DNA of 64,000 bases from Sphingobacterium sp. N143 (GTDB lineage: Bacteria; Bacteroidota; Bacteroidia; Sphingobacteriales; Sphingobacteriaceae), in assembly GCF_030325625.1 (NCBI RefSeq), contig NZ_JACAIS010000008.1, positions 62,001 through 126,000 on the forward strand, written 5' to 3'. A program made the translations under genes and the position numbers. Below the pieces are notes generated by a model. It was not told where the DNA came from and searched no databases. It saw only the letters and a list, made by a program, of their open reading frames with translations. Shown piece after piece: positions 43,638 to 53,371 of this stretch. Position 1 is the first letter of the stretch. Every line of letters begins with the position of its first letter.

Positions 43638-44663
43638 ATGAATGAAAATTTAGATCCAAATCCAGAACGTTTGAACAATACCGATCGCGATATCGAACGG
43701 GCATTGCGGCCGCAGGCTTTTGAAGACTTTACCGGCCAGGCAAAAATATTGGAGAATCTAAATATTTTTGTGAAAGCTGCACGACTAAGAGGAGAGGCAC
43801 TCGATCATGTATTATTACATGGTCCTCCAGGTTTGGGGAAAACGACTTTATCCCATATCATTGCCAACGAAATGGGCGTTGGTATAAAGATTACTTCGGG
43901 GCCTGTACTCGATAAACCTGGCGACTTGGCAGGACTATTGACCAACCTGGAAGAAGGTGATGTTTTATTTATTGATGAAATTCACCGGCTGAGCCCTTTG
44001 GTTGAAGAATATCTCTATTCAGCAATGGAAGATTTCAAGATTGACATCATGCTGGAAACAGGACCCAATGCCAGGTCTGTTCAAATATCGTTGAACCCAT
44101 TTACATTAATCGGAGCAACTACCCGTTCGGGATTGCTGACAGCACCTTTACGTGCTCGCTTTGGTATCAATTCCCGTCTTGAGTATTATGATGCAAAGTT
44201 ATTGACAACCATAGTACTCCGCTCTGCCCATATCCTAAATACACCGATTTCCGATGAGGGTGCTTTTGAAATAGCTCGAAGAAGCAGAGGAACCCCACGG
44301 ATTGCCAACGCCTTGCTGCGGCGCACACGGGACTTCGCCCAAATCAAAGGAAATGGAAGTATTGATCAAGAGATCGCCAAATATGCTCTGCATGCCTTGA
44401 ATGTCGATGAAAATGGGCTTGATGAAATGGACAACAAGATTTTATCCACCATCATTGATAAATTTAAAGGCGGCCCCGTCGGCCTAAAGACTGTAGCTAC
44501 AGCAGTTGGTGAGGATGAAGGCACCATTGAGGAAGTTTATGAGCCATTTTTGATCCAGGAAGGCTACATTATGCGCACCTCCAGGGGACGTGAATGTACT
44601 GAGGCAGCCTACAGGCATCTGGGGCGGGCAAACCACAACAATGGAAGCAATACTCTATTTTAA
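43638..44663 (+). CDS. ruvB: Holliday junction branch migration ATPase RuvB
   Basis: 341 aa. Domains in order: AAA+ with Walker [17 protein letters not shown] (near residue 62), Walker [13 protein letters not shown], sensor 1 [20 protein letters not shown], the arginine-finger region, small AAA+ lid, and the C-terminal winged helix [17 protein letters not shown]. It drives branch migration with RuvA, which is not in this window. It is cotranscribed with the upstream glycosyltransferase gene. Confidence 0.98.
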   Translation: MNENLDPNPERLNNTDRDIERALRPQAFEDFTGQAKILENLNIFVKAARLRGEALDHVLLHGPPGLGKTTLSHIIANEMGVGIKITSGPVLDKPGDLAGLLTNLEEGDVLFIDEIHRLSPLVEEYLYSAMEDFKIDIMLETGPNARSVQISLNPFTLIGATTRSGLLTAPLRARFGINSRLEYYDAKLLTTIVLRSAHILNTPISDEGAFEIARRSRGTPRIANALLRRTRDFAQIKGNGSIDQEIAKYALHALNVDENGLDEMDNKILSTIIDKFKGGPVGLKTVATAVGEDEGTIEEVYEPFLIQEGYIMRTSRGRECTEAAYRHLGRANHNNGSNTLF

Positions 44664-44700
44664 TCCTTCCTGGCCCTGATATACCATCCCTCTTTGCTGA

Positions 44701-45243
44701 TCAACGGTAGCTTTTGAGAATCCGCTTTGTTCGGCTTAATAAGGCTGGGCTGGGCTTTACCCGCTGAAAATAATTTATTTGAGCCAGAAGCTCTTCCTTT
44801 ATCCATGTATGTTTCTGGCTCAATTGATTCAGTATGTCCAGACAATTAACCACTACAGCCACAGGACATTGTTCGTCAATAACCCACTGAAATGCATGTT
44901 CGATAATTTCCACCTCAATATGTTCATCCAGCGGATAAAGCCGGTTCTGCTTTGAGGTCAGATACATCAGCAGTTTGCTATAACTTCTCAGGCAACTCCA
45001 GTTTTTCTGTTCCCTGATGTTACTGAAAAAGGAAGGCAACAAGCCCTGCAACAAACGCGTATCCTTGAGCACAATGGTTTCAAAGACCCAGGCTGCCCTA
45101 AAGGAGACCGTTTTATTCTTCTCCAGGGAAATATCCAACAGGTCTTGCAGACTGATTTCCTGGAGCATATCCAAAGAGAAGTCCGTCACCTCAAATGATC
45201 TTAAGGTAACGGACAGGAAATGTATTTTTTCATCGTAGGTCAT
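44701..45243 (-). CDS. Helical (HEAT-like) hypothetical protein
   Basis: 180 aa, predicted all-helical with short repeated helix pairs: SLDMLQEISLQDLLDISLE, RAAWVFETIVLKDTRLLQGL, NWSCLRSYSKLLMYLTSKQN and EIIEHAFQWVIDEQCPVAVV. This spacing resembles HEAT-like repeats of Bacteroidota proteins of unknown role. It lies 7 bp downstream of the S9 peptidase gene in the same direction and is probably cotranscribed. No function can be given. Confidence 0.8.
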   Translation of the reverse strand: MTYDEKIHFLSVTLRSFEVTDFSLDMLQEISLQDLLDISLEKNKTVSFRAAWVFETIVLKDTRLLQGLLPSFFSNIREQKNWSCLRSYSKLLMYLTSKQNRLYPLDEHIEVEIIEHAFQWVIDEQCPVAVVVNCLDILNQLSQKHTWIKEELLAQINYFQRVKPSPALLSRTKRILKSYR

Positions 45244-45250
45244 AGAACCT

Positions 45251-47731
45251 CTATTTTTTCGGTTTCTCCCGGTTCATTTCCACCATGTCCACTTCATCCA
45301 TGTTGGAAGCCCCCAGCAGGTGCTGGCTGAAATAATCCCCCATCTTCCAGAAGAAATATTCAGTCATTTCGCCAAAAGCGTGTCGCTGACCAGGCAGTAA
45401 TAGAAAATCAAACCGTTTATTGGCTTTAATCAAGGCGTCCACCATACGGATGGAGTTGGCCGGATGCACATTGTTGTCGATATCACCTGTTGCGATCAGT
45501 AAGCGGCCTTTAAGATTTTTGGCAAGCTCCGTATTTTTGTGGATCTGATAGGAAAAGGTGGTGTCACCTTTAGCTGAGACCTTTTCTGTCACACCGTGGT
45601 GACGCTCACTCCACCACCGATTGTAGATCTGATTTTCATGATTTCCAGCTCCAGATACTGCGACTTTAAAGAAATCGGGATAGACCAGCATGGCTGCTGT
45701 GGACATAAAACCTCCACCGGAATGCCCTGTAATACCCACGCGATTTATATCCATGTATTTATAACGGTCGGCAAGTTGTTCCGCAGCAACTTTTTTATCC
45801 TCTAAACCATAATCGCGCAAATTACCATAACCATAGGTATGATACCACTGGGAACGCGAGGGGTGTCCACCACGATTACCGACAGTGATCACGATAAAAC
45901 CAAACTGGGCCAGCCGATCAATCCGGTCCATGCTCCGGCCAAAGGATTTGTTGACCGCTTCAGTCTGTGGTCCCGGATAGACATATTCAACGATGGGGTA
46001 TGTCCGCGTGCTGTCAAAATCAAATGGTTTATAAAGCACACCATACAGGTCAGTTGTTCCATCACCGGCTTTCACTTTGAATGGCTCCGGAAATTTATAG
46101 CCCGCTGCAAACAATAAAGATAGATCCGCCTTTTCCAGGCTCATGATTTTTTGGCCTTTGGTATTGTATAGTACAGATGCTGGAACCGTGTTCACCCTGG
46201 AATAATTGTCGACAAAGTACTTGGATGATTCGCTCATCTCGACCTGGTGATCAAAATTGCCAGAATTCAGGAGTTTAATCCCGCTGCCATTGAAATTGAT
46301 GCTATACTGATGCAGATAGTAGGGATCTTCATCTTTTTCTCTTCCGGAAGCTGTAAAAAACAAGGTTTGGCTACTGTGATCTGCTCCCGTGATCGCTTCA
46401 CAGTGAAAACTTCCTTTCGTAATTTGGTTAATCAGCGTACCATTGACATCGTAAAGATAATAATGTCCCCAGCCATCTCGTTCCGACCAGTGTATCAATC
46501 GTTTTCCTTGATCGACCAATAAGGGCTTTTGAACATCCAAATACACATTTGAACGCTCCTGAATAATAGGGCTGACCGTTCCATTGACATGGATCTTTAA
46601 AAGGTCAACCCTCTTCAGATCACGGCTTGAGCGGGAAATATAAAATTCTTCATTATCACCCAACCAGTAGTTGGTAAAATAATCATCCTTATATGAGTTT
46701 TTATCCGGCGTTTTTGTCCAGGTCGATATCGTCTGGTTTTTAAATGCGGCAATGTTTATGCGGCGTGGACTTTTTGTTGCTGCATCAAAGAGATAGAGTT
46801 CTGTTTCTGTAGAATCAACCTCACCCGGCATTTGATATTTGTACGTCTCCAGTGTCGGGCGGGGAGAGGCTACATGATTAATCACCCATAAGGGGTTCAG
46901 CGATCTGTTATCCTTTCTGGTCATCGTAAAATAGCGGCCATCCGGCGACCAATTTATCCGTGCAGGCTTACGTTTTGGTTCCTTTTCCTTTTCGCCTCCT
47001 GTGGTTGTACTATATTCATCACCGCCCCAGGCATAATATTGCACCCCATCTTTTGTAATCTGATGCTCGACGATGGTGCTATCTTTTTCATTTTTTACCG
47101 CTTTCAGGTAGTTGGCTCTATCCATCCAATACAGGTTGTAGCCTTTGGCAAAATATACGGTATTTGTGTCCGGGGAGAAGCTTGCCCAACTCAATGGTGG
47201 TTTGACCTTCGTCGAATCGCTGATCTCACGCACAGACTGTGTGGCCAGGTCATACTCCAGATAAAAAAGCTTTTTCTTAATGCTGTCAGATTTGTTTTTC
47301 AACTGCTCGATTTCTTCCTTGGATTTGAGCGTGTCTTTGGTACTCTGTATCTGAAAACGTAGTTTTTTCTCATCCTTGGTAAATCGCAGGCCCTGCAATT
47401 CCAAATGTTGGGCGTCAACGGGATTTTTGACAATTTTCGTGATCTGTGCGGCGACATGAGCATTGTCAAAAAGCAGATCTTTCTTCTTTAAGGAAGGATT
47501 AACGATATACCAGTTGCGTCCTTCTGGACTTGCATAATCGTACCAAAAACGGTCCGAGAAGTGGATCCAATTAGGCTTGATACTCGTGGAAAAAATCATT
47601 TTTTTTAATTTTTCCGGAGAAAATTTGGCAGCTAACTGATAATTAGGTTTTACAGATGGTTCTTTTACCTGTTGTGCAGCGCTAATATAGGGCAATAAAC
47701 TGGTTGCAAAAATAAAATAAAATTTACGCAT
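45251..47731 (-). CDS. Secreted S9 family prolyl oligopeptidase (dipeptidyl peptidase IV-like)
   Basis: 826 aa from the inner ATG 47731, which starts a signal peptide (MRKFYFIFATSLLPYISAAQ); a longer frame begins at 47797. The N-terminal beta-propeller has WASFSPDTNTVYFAKGYNLY and INWSPDGRYFTMTRKDNRS. The C-terminal alpha/beta hydrolase has GITGHSGGGFMS (Ser near 670), ATGDIDNNVHP (Asp near 749) and LPGQRHAFGE (His near 783). The nucleophile elbow is GHSGGG instead of the more usual GWSYGG. It cleaves peptides in the periplasm, probably releasing N-terminal dipeptides. Confidence 0.94.
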   Translation of the reverse strand: MRKFYFIFATSLLPYISAAQQVKEPSVKPNYQLAAKFSPEKLKKMIFSTSIKPNWIHFSDRFWYDYASPEGRNWYIVNPSLKKKDLLFDNAHVAAQITKIVKNPVDAQHLELQGLRFTKDEKKLRFQIQSTKDTLKSKEEIEQLKNKSDSIKKKLFYLEYDLATQSVREISDSTKVKPPLSWASFSPDTNTVYFAKGYNLYWMDRANYLKAVKNEKDSTIVEHQITKDGVQYYAWGGDEYSTTTGGEKEKEPKRKPARINWSPDGRYFTMTRKDNRSLNPLWVINHVASPRPTLETYKYQMPGEVDSTETELYLFDAATKSPRRINIAAFKNQTISTWTKTPDKNSYKDDYFTNYWLGDNEEFYISRSSRDLKRVDLLKIHVNGTVSPIIQERSNVYLDVQKPLLVDQGKRLIHWSERDGWGHYYLYDVNGTLINQITKGSFHCEAITGADHSSQTLFFTASGREKDEDPYYLHQYSINFNGSGIKLLNSGNFDHQVEMSESSKYFVDNYSRVNTVPASVLYNTKGQKIMSLEKADLSLLFAAGYKFPEPFKVKAGDGTTDLYGVLYKPFDFDSTRTYPIVEYVYPGPQTEAVNKSFGRSMDRIDRLAQFGFIVITVGNRGGHPSRSQWYHTYGYGNLRDYGLEDKKVAAEQLADRYKYMDINRVGITGHSGGGFMSTAAMLVYPDFFKVAVSGAGNHENQIYNRWWSERHHGVTEKVSAKGDTTFSYQIHKNTELAKNLKGRLLIATGDIDNNVHPANSIRMVDALIKANKRFDFLLLPGQRHAFGEMTEYFFWKMGDYFSQHLLGASNMDEVDMVEMNREKPKK

Positions 47732-47817
47732 TAAATGAATATAGATAATAATTGTATAATCGTGCCCGTAAAAATATCCATAATTACCAAATCCCACCAG
47801 CGATTCGTGTAATAATC

Positions 47818-49242
47818 CTATGATGGATAAAACTTTTCATTGAAATTGACCAAGAAAAGCTCTTTAGTGGCCCGGGTAATACCCGTATATAACCACCGGA
47901 GAAACTCCAGGTCCAGCATCTCATCGTTGAGATAGCCCTGATCAACAAATACAATGGGCCATTGTCCGCCCTGTGCTTTGTGGCAAGTAATGGCAAAGGC
48001 AAATTTGATCTGCAGTGCGTTGTAATAGGGATCCTTTTTTATAGCCTCCAGGCGGTCCTTTTTATTGAGGATGTCAGCATAGTCGATCGCAATCTCTTCA
48101 TAAAGCACTTTCTGCTTTTCATACGATAAACTTGGCCCATCAGCATAGAGACTGTCCAGAATGACCCGGCAGGTGATCGGTTCTATTTCATCCATATCCA
48201 CAAATTCCAGCGTAACATCGGCAAACCTGTATCCATGCTGATCGTGTATATTGCTCACTTTGCGGACCTTGGCCATATCTCCGTTCGCTATAAATCCATC
48301 CCCCATATTATTCTCCTGTAGCCAGAAGTAATTATTTTTCACCACCATGATATAATCGCCACCCGTCAATTCCTCGTCCCTAAACAAAATTCTATTTCTT
48401 ATATTCTGATTATACAGATTTGCAGAACGATTTGAGCGGCAGATGATCATCGTATTTTCTACGCCATATTTATCATAAGCATAATTTATTCCTTCAATCA
48501 GCCGTTCACCTGTCATTCTATAAATATCTTTAAAACTGCTGGTTATAAATTTTGGGAAAGGAAAGCTGTTTTCCCCTTCCGCATCAGCGGTAATTTCTTC
48601 GCGTATTTTTGTCGCATTATAGAGTATCCCTGAATCTTTTGACTGTCGTACTACTGTGGTGAGTTCAACGGGGTAGATACAAAGATGAAATTCATGCTCA
48701 AGATAATGGGGGTTTAATGCAGGGCTGTCCAGGAGGCCCACAGGAGGGAGCTGAGCCGTATCCCCCACGAATAGAAGCGTGCAATTTTTGCCGGACTGAA
48801 CAAAACGGATGAGGTCATCCAGCAGGCTTTTCGAAAAAACATTGACCGATTCATTGGAAATCATCGATGCTTCATCGACAATAAATAGAGTGTCTTCATG
48901 CAGGTTCTCCGCCAGAGTAAAATCCAGTTGAAAGGAGACAGCAGATTTTTTTCTATAGATCTTTTTGTGGATCGTAAGCGCTTTTCTTCCAGAATAATAA
49001 CTCATAACTTTGGCAGCTCTACCTGTAGGGGCCAACAACACTGCCCGCTTCTTCAGTGCTGGCAGCACCTTGACCAAAGATGCGATCAAGGTAGTCTTTC
49101 CGGTGCCGGCATATCCTTTAAGTACAAAACAGGAATGCCTATCAAAGGCAAGTAGGAACTCTTCCAATAATTCAAAGGCTTCCAACTGCTGTGCGGTTGG
49201 TTGCCATGGAAATTGCTGTATTAAAAGATTTTTGACGAACAC
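47818..49242 (-). CDS. RecD/Pif1-like superfamily 1 DNA helicase
   Basis: 474 aa. Helicase motifs: I LKGYAGTGKTTLIASL, Ia LLAPTGRAAKVMS, II LFIVDEASM, III FVGDTAQLPPVG, and V/VI FAITCHKAQGGQWPIVFVD with LYTGITRATKELFLV. It is shorter than RecD2 and lacks RecBC partners nearby; the family is often annotated in Bacteroidota as AAA family ATPase/exodeoxyribonuclease V subunit alpha. The start is GTG 49242 (TTG 49248 is the longest form); no ATG is available. It is divergent from the DUF3822 gene with 85 bp between. Confidence 0.92.
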   Translation of the reverse strand: MFVKNLLIQQFPWQPTAQQLEAFELLEEFLLAFDRHSCFVLKGYAGTGKTTLIASLVKVLPALKKRAVLLAPTGRAAKVMSYYSGRKALTIHKKIYRKKSAVSFQLDFTLAENLHEDTLFIVDEASMISNESVNVFSKSLLDDLIRFVQSGKNCTLLFVGDTAQLPPVGLLDSPALNPHYLEHEFHLCIYPVELTTVVRQSKDSGILYNATKIREEITADAEGENSFPFPKFITSSFKDIYRMTGERLIEGINYAYDKYGVENTMIICRSNRSANLYNQNIRNRILFRDEELTGGDYIMVVKNNYFWLQENNMGDGFIANGDMAKVRKVSNIHDQHGYRFADVTLEFVDMDEIEPITCRVILDSLYADGPSLSYEKQKVLYEEIAIDYADILNKKDRLEAIKKDPYYNALQIKFAFAITCHKAQGGQWPIVFVDQGYLNDEMLDLEFLRWLYTGITRATKELFLVNFNEKFYPS

Positions 49243-49327
49243 CCCCAAAGTTATTTAAAAGGTTTGTCTTATCCTCTAGAAAAAGCTATTTTTGCTTTAG
49301 CAAGTTTTATTTTTTACAATTCAGCGA

Positions 49328-50125
49328 ATGAATTATATTTCAAAACAATTCAACATTCATTACCTTCCAGAATATAATCTTTTGGTGAAGGCCGGCTTTC
49401 AAAAAGATGTATTGGCGGTAATCGACAAGAAATCAGTGGCTCCGATATTGATCGAATACCCATCGGAGGAACCGATTTTAGAAGCCACTCGTATCATGAG
49501 TCTTCCTTTTCGATTTGTTCGGGTTGTTATCCCTCATCAGAGTTTTACCTTTATTCCTAAAGAAGTTTTTCAGCAGGACAATATGGAGCAGTATCTTCCT
49601 TTTTTAGGTACCTCGGACCTTGAAAATACATTTATTTATAGTTTAGATAATCTGAATTTAGTAGCGCTATATCAATATGATATGTTATTGGTAAACCGCT
49701 GGCGGAGGTTGTTCCCGGACGCTATTATTCTACCCGAATTTGCTGTTGTTCTGGATCGCGCTCAAGAACGGATATCCATTCGGGGTAATGTTCTGGGCTT
49801 ACATTTTGTCACCGATCATCTGGTTGATTTCTATCTCTTCAAGAATGGTGCCTTTCAATTTTACAATAACTTTGAGATTCACCATCTCGATGATATCAGT
49901 TATTATATATTGACCATTTTGACCCAGTTCCATTTGGGCAATTCAATCAATAAGGTTCTTCTTTCAGGTGAAGTCCCCAACGAATCCTATTATGCACGTA
50001 TTGCAGCCTATGCCGGAGATATCGAGGTATTGGACCTGAAGACCAAAGTGGTTTTAGCAGATAAGGATGTCAGCCTTAACCTGACACCATACCATGTATT
50101 ATTTGATTCCGTGCTATGCGAATAA
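49328..50125 (+). CDS. DUF3822 family protein
   Basis: 265 aa. It matches the DUF3822 layout: a duplicated actin-like/ASKHA-type sheet with FRFVRVVIPHQSFTFIPKEV in the first half and GNVLGLHFVTDHLVDFYLFK in the second, and KVLLSGEVPNESYYARIA near the end. The family is confined to Bacteroidota and typically precedes rsmD and coaD, as here. It has no known function. It overlaps rsmD by 10 bp. Confidence 0.9.
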   Translation: MNYISKQFNIHYLPEYNLLVKAGFQKDVLAVIDKKSVAPILIEYPSEEPILEATRIMSLPFRFVRVVIPHQSFTFIPKEVFQQDNMEQYLPFLGTSDLENTFIYSLDNLNLVALYQYDMLLVNRWRRLFPDAIILPEFAVVLDRAQERISIRGNVLGLHFVTDHLVDFYLFKNGAFQFYNNFEIHHLDDISYYILTILTQFHLGNSINKVLLSGEVPNESYYARIAAYAGDIEVLDLKTKVVLADKDVSLNLTPYHVLFDSVLCE

Positions 50126-50655
50126 TAGGAGGACGTTTAGGTGGCATCCGGTTAAATCCGCCCACAAATTTACCTGTGAGACCAACCACTGATATTGCCA
50201 AAGAAGCTTTATTCAATATTTTATTGAATAAGCTCGAATTTGAAGAGCTGAACTGCCTGGACCTATTTGCAGGTACCGGAAATATCAGCTTTGAGCTTGC
50301 TTCTCGTGGTGTCCGACATATTGACGCTATTGACTTGCATTTCAAATGTGTCCAATACATCGCAGATACCGCAAAAAAAATGCAATTGCAGCAGATCAGT
50401 CCACGGAAAGCCGATGTATTTAAATATATTGCCGCTTGCAAAAATACGTACGATTTAATTTTCGCCGACCCCCCGTATGATATACCCAAGTTACCCCAGT
50501 TGCCAAGGTTGATCTTCGAGAGCAATCTGTTAAATGAAAATGGGCTTCTTGTTATTGAGCACCCATCCACAAGGCAATTGGAAGCACATCCCAATTTTAT
50601 AGAAACCAGAAAATACGGTTATTCCTCATTTTCCTTTTATTCTAATACTATTTAA
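50116..50655 (+). CDS. rsmD: 16S rRNA (guanine(966)-N(2))-methyltransferase
   Basis: 179 aa. It begins MRIIGGRLGGIRLNPP with RPTTDIAKEALFNILL, the RsmD N-terminal signature. Motif I is CLDLFAGTGNISFELASRG and the catalytic motif IV is IFADPPYD. It methylates G966 in the 30S subunit. The start codon lies inside the end of the DUF3822 gene, and coaD starts 1 bp after its stop, so all three are one operon. Confidence 0.96.
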   Translation: MRIIGGRLGGIRLNPPTNLPVRPTTDIAKEALFNILLNKLEFEELNCLDLFAGTGNISFELASRGVRHIDAIDLHFKCVQYIADTAKKMQLQQISPRKADVFKYIAACKNTYDLIFADPPYDIPKLPQLPRLIFESNLLNENGLLVIEHPSTRQLEAHPNFIETRKYGYSSFSFYSNTI

Positions 50656-50656
50656 T

Positions 50657-51130
50657 ATGAAAATTGCTGTTTTTCCCGGCTCGTTTGACCCTTTTACGTT
50701 AGCCCATCAAGACTTGGTGGAACGGGCGATGCCTTTATTTGATAAGATCATTATCGCCGTAGGGTATAATGCAAATAAACAAGGAATGTTGAATCACGAT
50801 GAGCGTGTCGATACCATCAGCAGTATTTTTAACGATATTCCAGCAATTGAAGTGGTAAAATACAAAGGCCTGACCGTCGATTTCTGCCAGGAAATAGGAG
50901 CCAAGTATATTTTGCGGGGGCTTCGAAATACCAATGATTTCGAATTTGAAAATGCCATAGCACAGAATAACTTGCTGCTCAACACGGCTATTGAAAGCTA
51001 CTTTCTTATGAGCCGGTCTGGCAAAGCGCACATATCCTCGACCATCGTACGTGATGTCTGGTTTAACGGGGGGGATATCAGTGCCATGGTTCCCGAGCAA
51101 GTGCTCAGCTTGTTGAGCGGTAAAAAATAA
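50657..51130 (+). CDS. coaD: Phosphopantetheine adenylyltransferase
   Basis: 157 aa. Nucleotidyltransferase start AVFPGSFDPFTLAHQDLVER with the T-x-x-H motif, YNANKQGMLNHDERV, LTVDFCQEIGAKYILRGLRN and the final SRSGKAHISSTIVRD (ISST-x-x-R motif). It makes dephospho-CoA in coenzyme A synthesis. It is last in the DUF3822-rsmD-coaD operon and is followed by a strong terminator. Confidence 0.97.
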   Translation: MKIAVFPGSFDPFTLAHQDLVERAMPLFDKIIIAVGYNANKQGMLNHDERVDTISSIFNDIPAIEVVKYKGLTVDFCQEIGAKYILRGLRNTNDFEFENAIAQNNLLLNTAIESYFLMSRSGKAHISSTIVRDVWFNGGDISAMVPEQVLSLLSGKK

Positions 51131-51175
51131 GTATAAACAGATCTTCCCCTGCTTATATGGGGTGTTTATAAATAT

Positions 51176-51209
51176 AAAATAGCGCAAAATAATATTTTGC
51201 GCTATTTTT
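51176..51209 (+). terminator. Terminator after coaD
   Basis: 15-bp arms AAAATAGCGCAAAAT (51176-51190) and ATTTTGCGCTATTTT (51194-51208), 3-nt loop, then T. Confidence 0.88.
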
Positions 51210-51384
51210 CTATCTATTGGTTTTTAACCACTTACAAAACCTACATTAAGTAGTTGTTTCTATTGAACTGGGCAAACAAGGCCATTCGTACCGAAGGCTG
51301 CCAAATAATATTCTGAATAAACCTTCCCTTAAATATAAGGCATTTATTGACAGTATATTAGGGCTTTGTTATCTTGATTTTCCT

Positions 51385-52338
51385 TTAGGGCATGCTAGCG
51401 CTGTCCAAAAGTTCCATTTCTTGATTAGTCAGTTTGACTTCTACCGCTTTGGCCAATTCCTCAAGCTGCTGTATTGATGTTGCACTTACGATGGGAGCCG
51501 TCACTGAAGGACGGTGAAGTATCCAGGCCAGGGCAATTGTCGTCATGGATACTTGTTGATTATGCGCGACAGTTGCCAGGGCATCTAAAATGCGTATACC
51601 GCGTTCATTAAATCGTTCCCGCAGCGCATCCACGCGTTTGGCATTTTGCACATCATCAATGGTTCTATATTTACCTGAAAGAAAGCCACTAGCTAAGGAA
51701 TAATATGTAATTACGCCAAGGTGATTATCTAGGGCTAGCTGTTCGTATTGATTTTCATACTTGGCCCGGTCATATAAATTATACTCCGGCTGAATAGCAA
51801 CATAGGAAGGAAGGTTATGCTCTTCTGCAGAGGCCAATGATTCCATTATACGCTCCGGACTTAAATTAGAGGCGCCGATCCATTTTATTTTCCCTGCCTG
51901 TATCAGGTGCTGATAAGCTTCGAGTGTTTCATCCACGCCCGTAGTCAGATCATCGTAGTGGGACTGATACAAATCAATGGTATCGATTTGTAGTCGGGTA
52001 AGCGATTCTTCAACAGACTTAATGATATAATCTTTTGCCAGGTTCGGTTTGCTATTGTCTATTCTACGTCCGCCGACTTTGGTGGCAATTTGGATCTTGT
52101 TACGTATATCCCTTTTCTTTATCCACTTGCCAAGGATAGTTTCAGATTCAGATCCGGTATGCCCCGGCACCCAGTGCGAATAATTATTAGAAGTATCAAT
52201 AAGACTAAAGCCCATATCCACAAATGCATCCAAAATGGCAAATGACTGTTGTTCATCCACAGTCCATCCAAAAACATTACCGCCGAACACGATTGGCTTA
52301 AATTCGATTTCGCTATTTCCTAATTTTACCTTTTCCAT
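51385..52338 (-). CDS. Aldo/keto reductase
   Basis: 317 aa. TIM-barrel oxidoreductase with the catalytic tetrad visible: Asp and Tyr in SLIDTSNNYSHW, Lys in IATKVGG, His in YQSHYDD. NADPH-site patterns include VAIQPEYNLYDR and ITYYSLASGFLSGKY. It resembles the AKR11-14 group (IolS/YccK-like) rather than AKR5. The physiological substrate is unknown. It is a lone gene, followed by about 250 bp including the coaD terminator. Confidence 0.95.
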   Translation of the reverse strand: MEKVKLGNSEIEFKPIVFGGNVFGWTVDEQQSFAILDAFVDMGFSLIDTSNNYSHWVPGHTGSESETILGKWIKKRDIRNKIQIATKVGGRRIDNSKPNLAKDYIIKSVEESLTRLQIDTIDLYQSHYDDLTTGVDETLEAYQHLIQAGKIKWIGASNLSPERIMESLASAEEHNLPSYVAIQPEYNLYDRAKYENQYEQLALDNHLGVITYYSLASGFLSGKYRTIDDVQNAKRVDALRERFNERGIRILDALATVAHNQQVSMTTIALAWILHRPSVTAPIVSATSIQQLEELAKAVEVKLTNQEMELLDSASMP

Positions 52339-52469
52339 GATTATGCTTATTTATAGCTTAAAATTAAGAAAAAAACAGTATTTCAGCGCCTGATAGGAAG
52401 ACCTTAAAAATGAATCAGAAAAATTTCTGATTCATTTTCAGTAAGTTTAAGAAAAGGAATAGGAGATAG

Positions 52470-52500
52470 TTTGGAAAAATAAAAACTTTCCTTACTTTTG
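52470..52500 (+). promoter_or_regulatory. Promoter of tRNA-Leu
   Basis: TTTG (52470-52473), 19 bp, TACTTTTG (52493-52500), exact consensus, 19 bp before the tRNA. Confidence 0.78.
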
Positions 52501-52519
52501 CATCATCCCAAACGGATAT

Positions 52520-52599
52520 GCCCGGATGGCGGAATTGGTAGACGCGCTGGTCTCAAACACCAGTGGGAAACCGTGCCGGTTCGACTCCGGCTCCGGGTA
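52520..52599 (+). tRNA. tRNA-Leu (anticodon CAA)
   Basis: Acceptor GCCCGGA with TCCGGGT (one G-U pair), D arm GGCGGAATTGGTAGACGC, anticodon arm CTGGT-CTCAAAC-ACCAG with CAA at 52554-52556, a class II variable arm (TGGGAAACCG) and T arm with TTCGACT. Discriminator A; CCA is not encoded. Confidence 0.97.
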
Positions 52600-52601
52600 C
52601 A

Positions 52602-52638
52602 AAGCCTTCTTTACATCATGTAGAGAAGGCTTTTTTTT
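52602..52638 (+). terminator. Terminator of tRNA-Leu
   Basis: AAGCCTTCTTTAC pairs with GTAGAGAAGGCTT (one mismatch), followed by eight T. Confidence 0.88.
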
Positions 52639-52807
52639 ATCAAGCGATTGTACCAACATATGAACAGCCAATTGCCTTTTTTATAAACCGCAAAATTACC
52701 TATTATCCTGACCAATGTGAAATAAGTCAAGTTTTGCAGCTGTTTTTTCAGCGTAAATATTTCGTCCGGAGTTCCCATGCATACCACATGGCTATACATC
52801 ATAAAAA

Positions 52808-52837
52808 AACACCATAGGACATTAGTCTTATGGTGTT
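52808..52837 (-). terminator. Terminator of the cytochrome c gene
   Basis: AACACCATA (52808-52816) with TATGGTGTT (52829-52837); on the minus strand it is followed by seven T. Confidence 0.8.
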
Positions 52838-52856
52838 GCTTGCATATGTAATTTGA

Positions 52857-53276
52857 TTAGTTTTTTGCCAGGACCATTTCCGGAGTTTCTTTTCCTCCAT
52901 GGCATGTTTTACAAGAAATAGCTTTAGCAGGTGTGTTGTCCCAGCTCCGATTAAAATACTTTTTATTGATCTTCTGGGTCATTTTAATCATGGCACGTCC
53001 AATTTCTTTTTTATGATTTTCATCACTTGCAAAGTCAAGTTTCTTCGGATCTTCCTTTGAAGGAGCATGGCAGAAACCACATTTCACACCCAAAGCCACA
53101 TTAAATTCCTTCATTGTGGCGATCAATTCATCATGTGAAATATTTTTGGGGAGAACTTTCAGATTGGTCGGTTTGGGTTCTTCCTGAGGTTTTTCCTGCT
53201 GGAAACTAAAGGCGCTTAACGCTGCGGCAATAGCAAATACAGAGGCAATAGCGCCTATTTTCTTCATGTGTTTCAT
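52857..53276 (-). CDS. Diheme c-type cytochrome (photosynthetic-reaction-centre-cytochrome-like)
   Basis: 139 aa with a signal peptide (IGAIASVFAIAAALSAFSF). Two heme attachment sites: CGFCH (Cys66-His70) and CKTCH (Cys122-His126). The segment between them (MKMTQKINKKYFNRSW) has Met residues that could be axial ligands; this pattern resembles the multiheme PRC cytochrome subunit domain, which non-phototrophic Bacteroidota often carry as small secreted proteins. It is periplasmic or surface electron transfer; the partner is unknown. It may start at ATG 53267. Single gene with its own terminator. Confidence 0.93.
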   Translation of the reverse strand: MKHMKKIGAIASVFAIAAALSAFSFQQEKPQEEPKPTNLKVLPKNISHDELIATMKEFNVALGVKCGFCHAPSKEDPKKLDFASDENHKKEIGRAMIKMTQKINKKYFNRSWDNTPAKAISCKTCHGGKETPEMVLAKN

Positions 53277-53371
53277 TTCTCTTCTCCTTTATGCTTAGCT
53301 AAATATAAGGAAAATAGGAAATCAAACAAATAGAAAAATGAAATTATTATGACATTTATGAAAGAGATGGC

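Noticed and set aside
49242-49254. TAACTTTG on the minus strand at the helicase gene start as its promoter
   Set aside because: It overlaps the only plausible start codons, so a transcript from it would lack the start; treated as coincidence.
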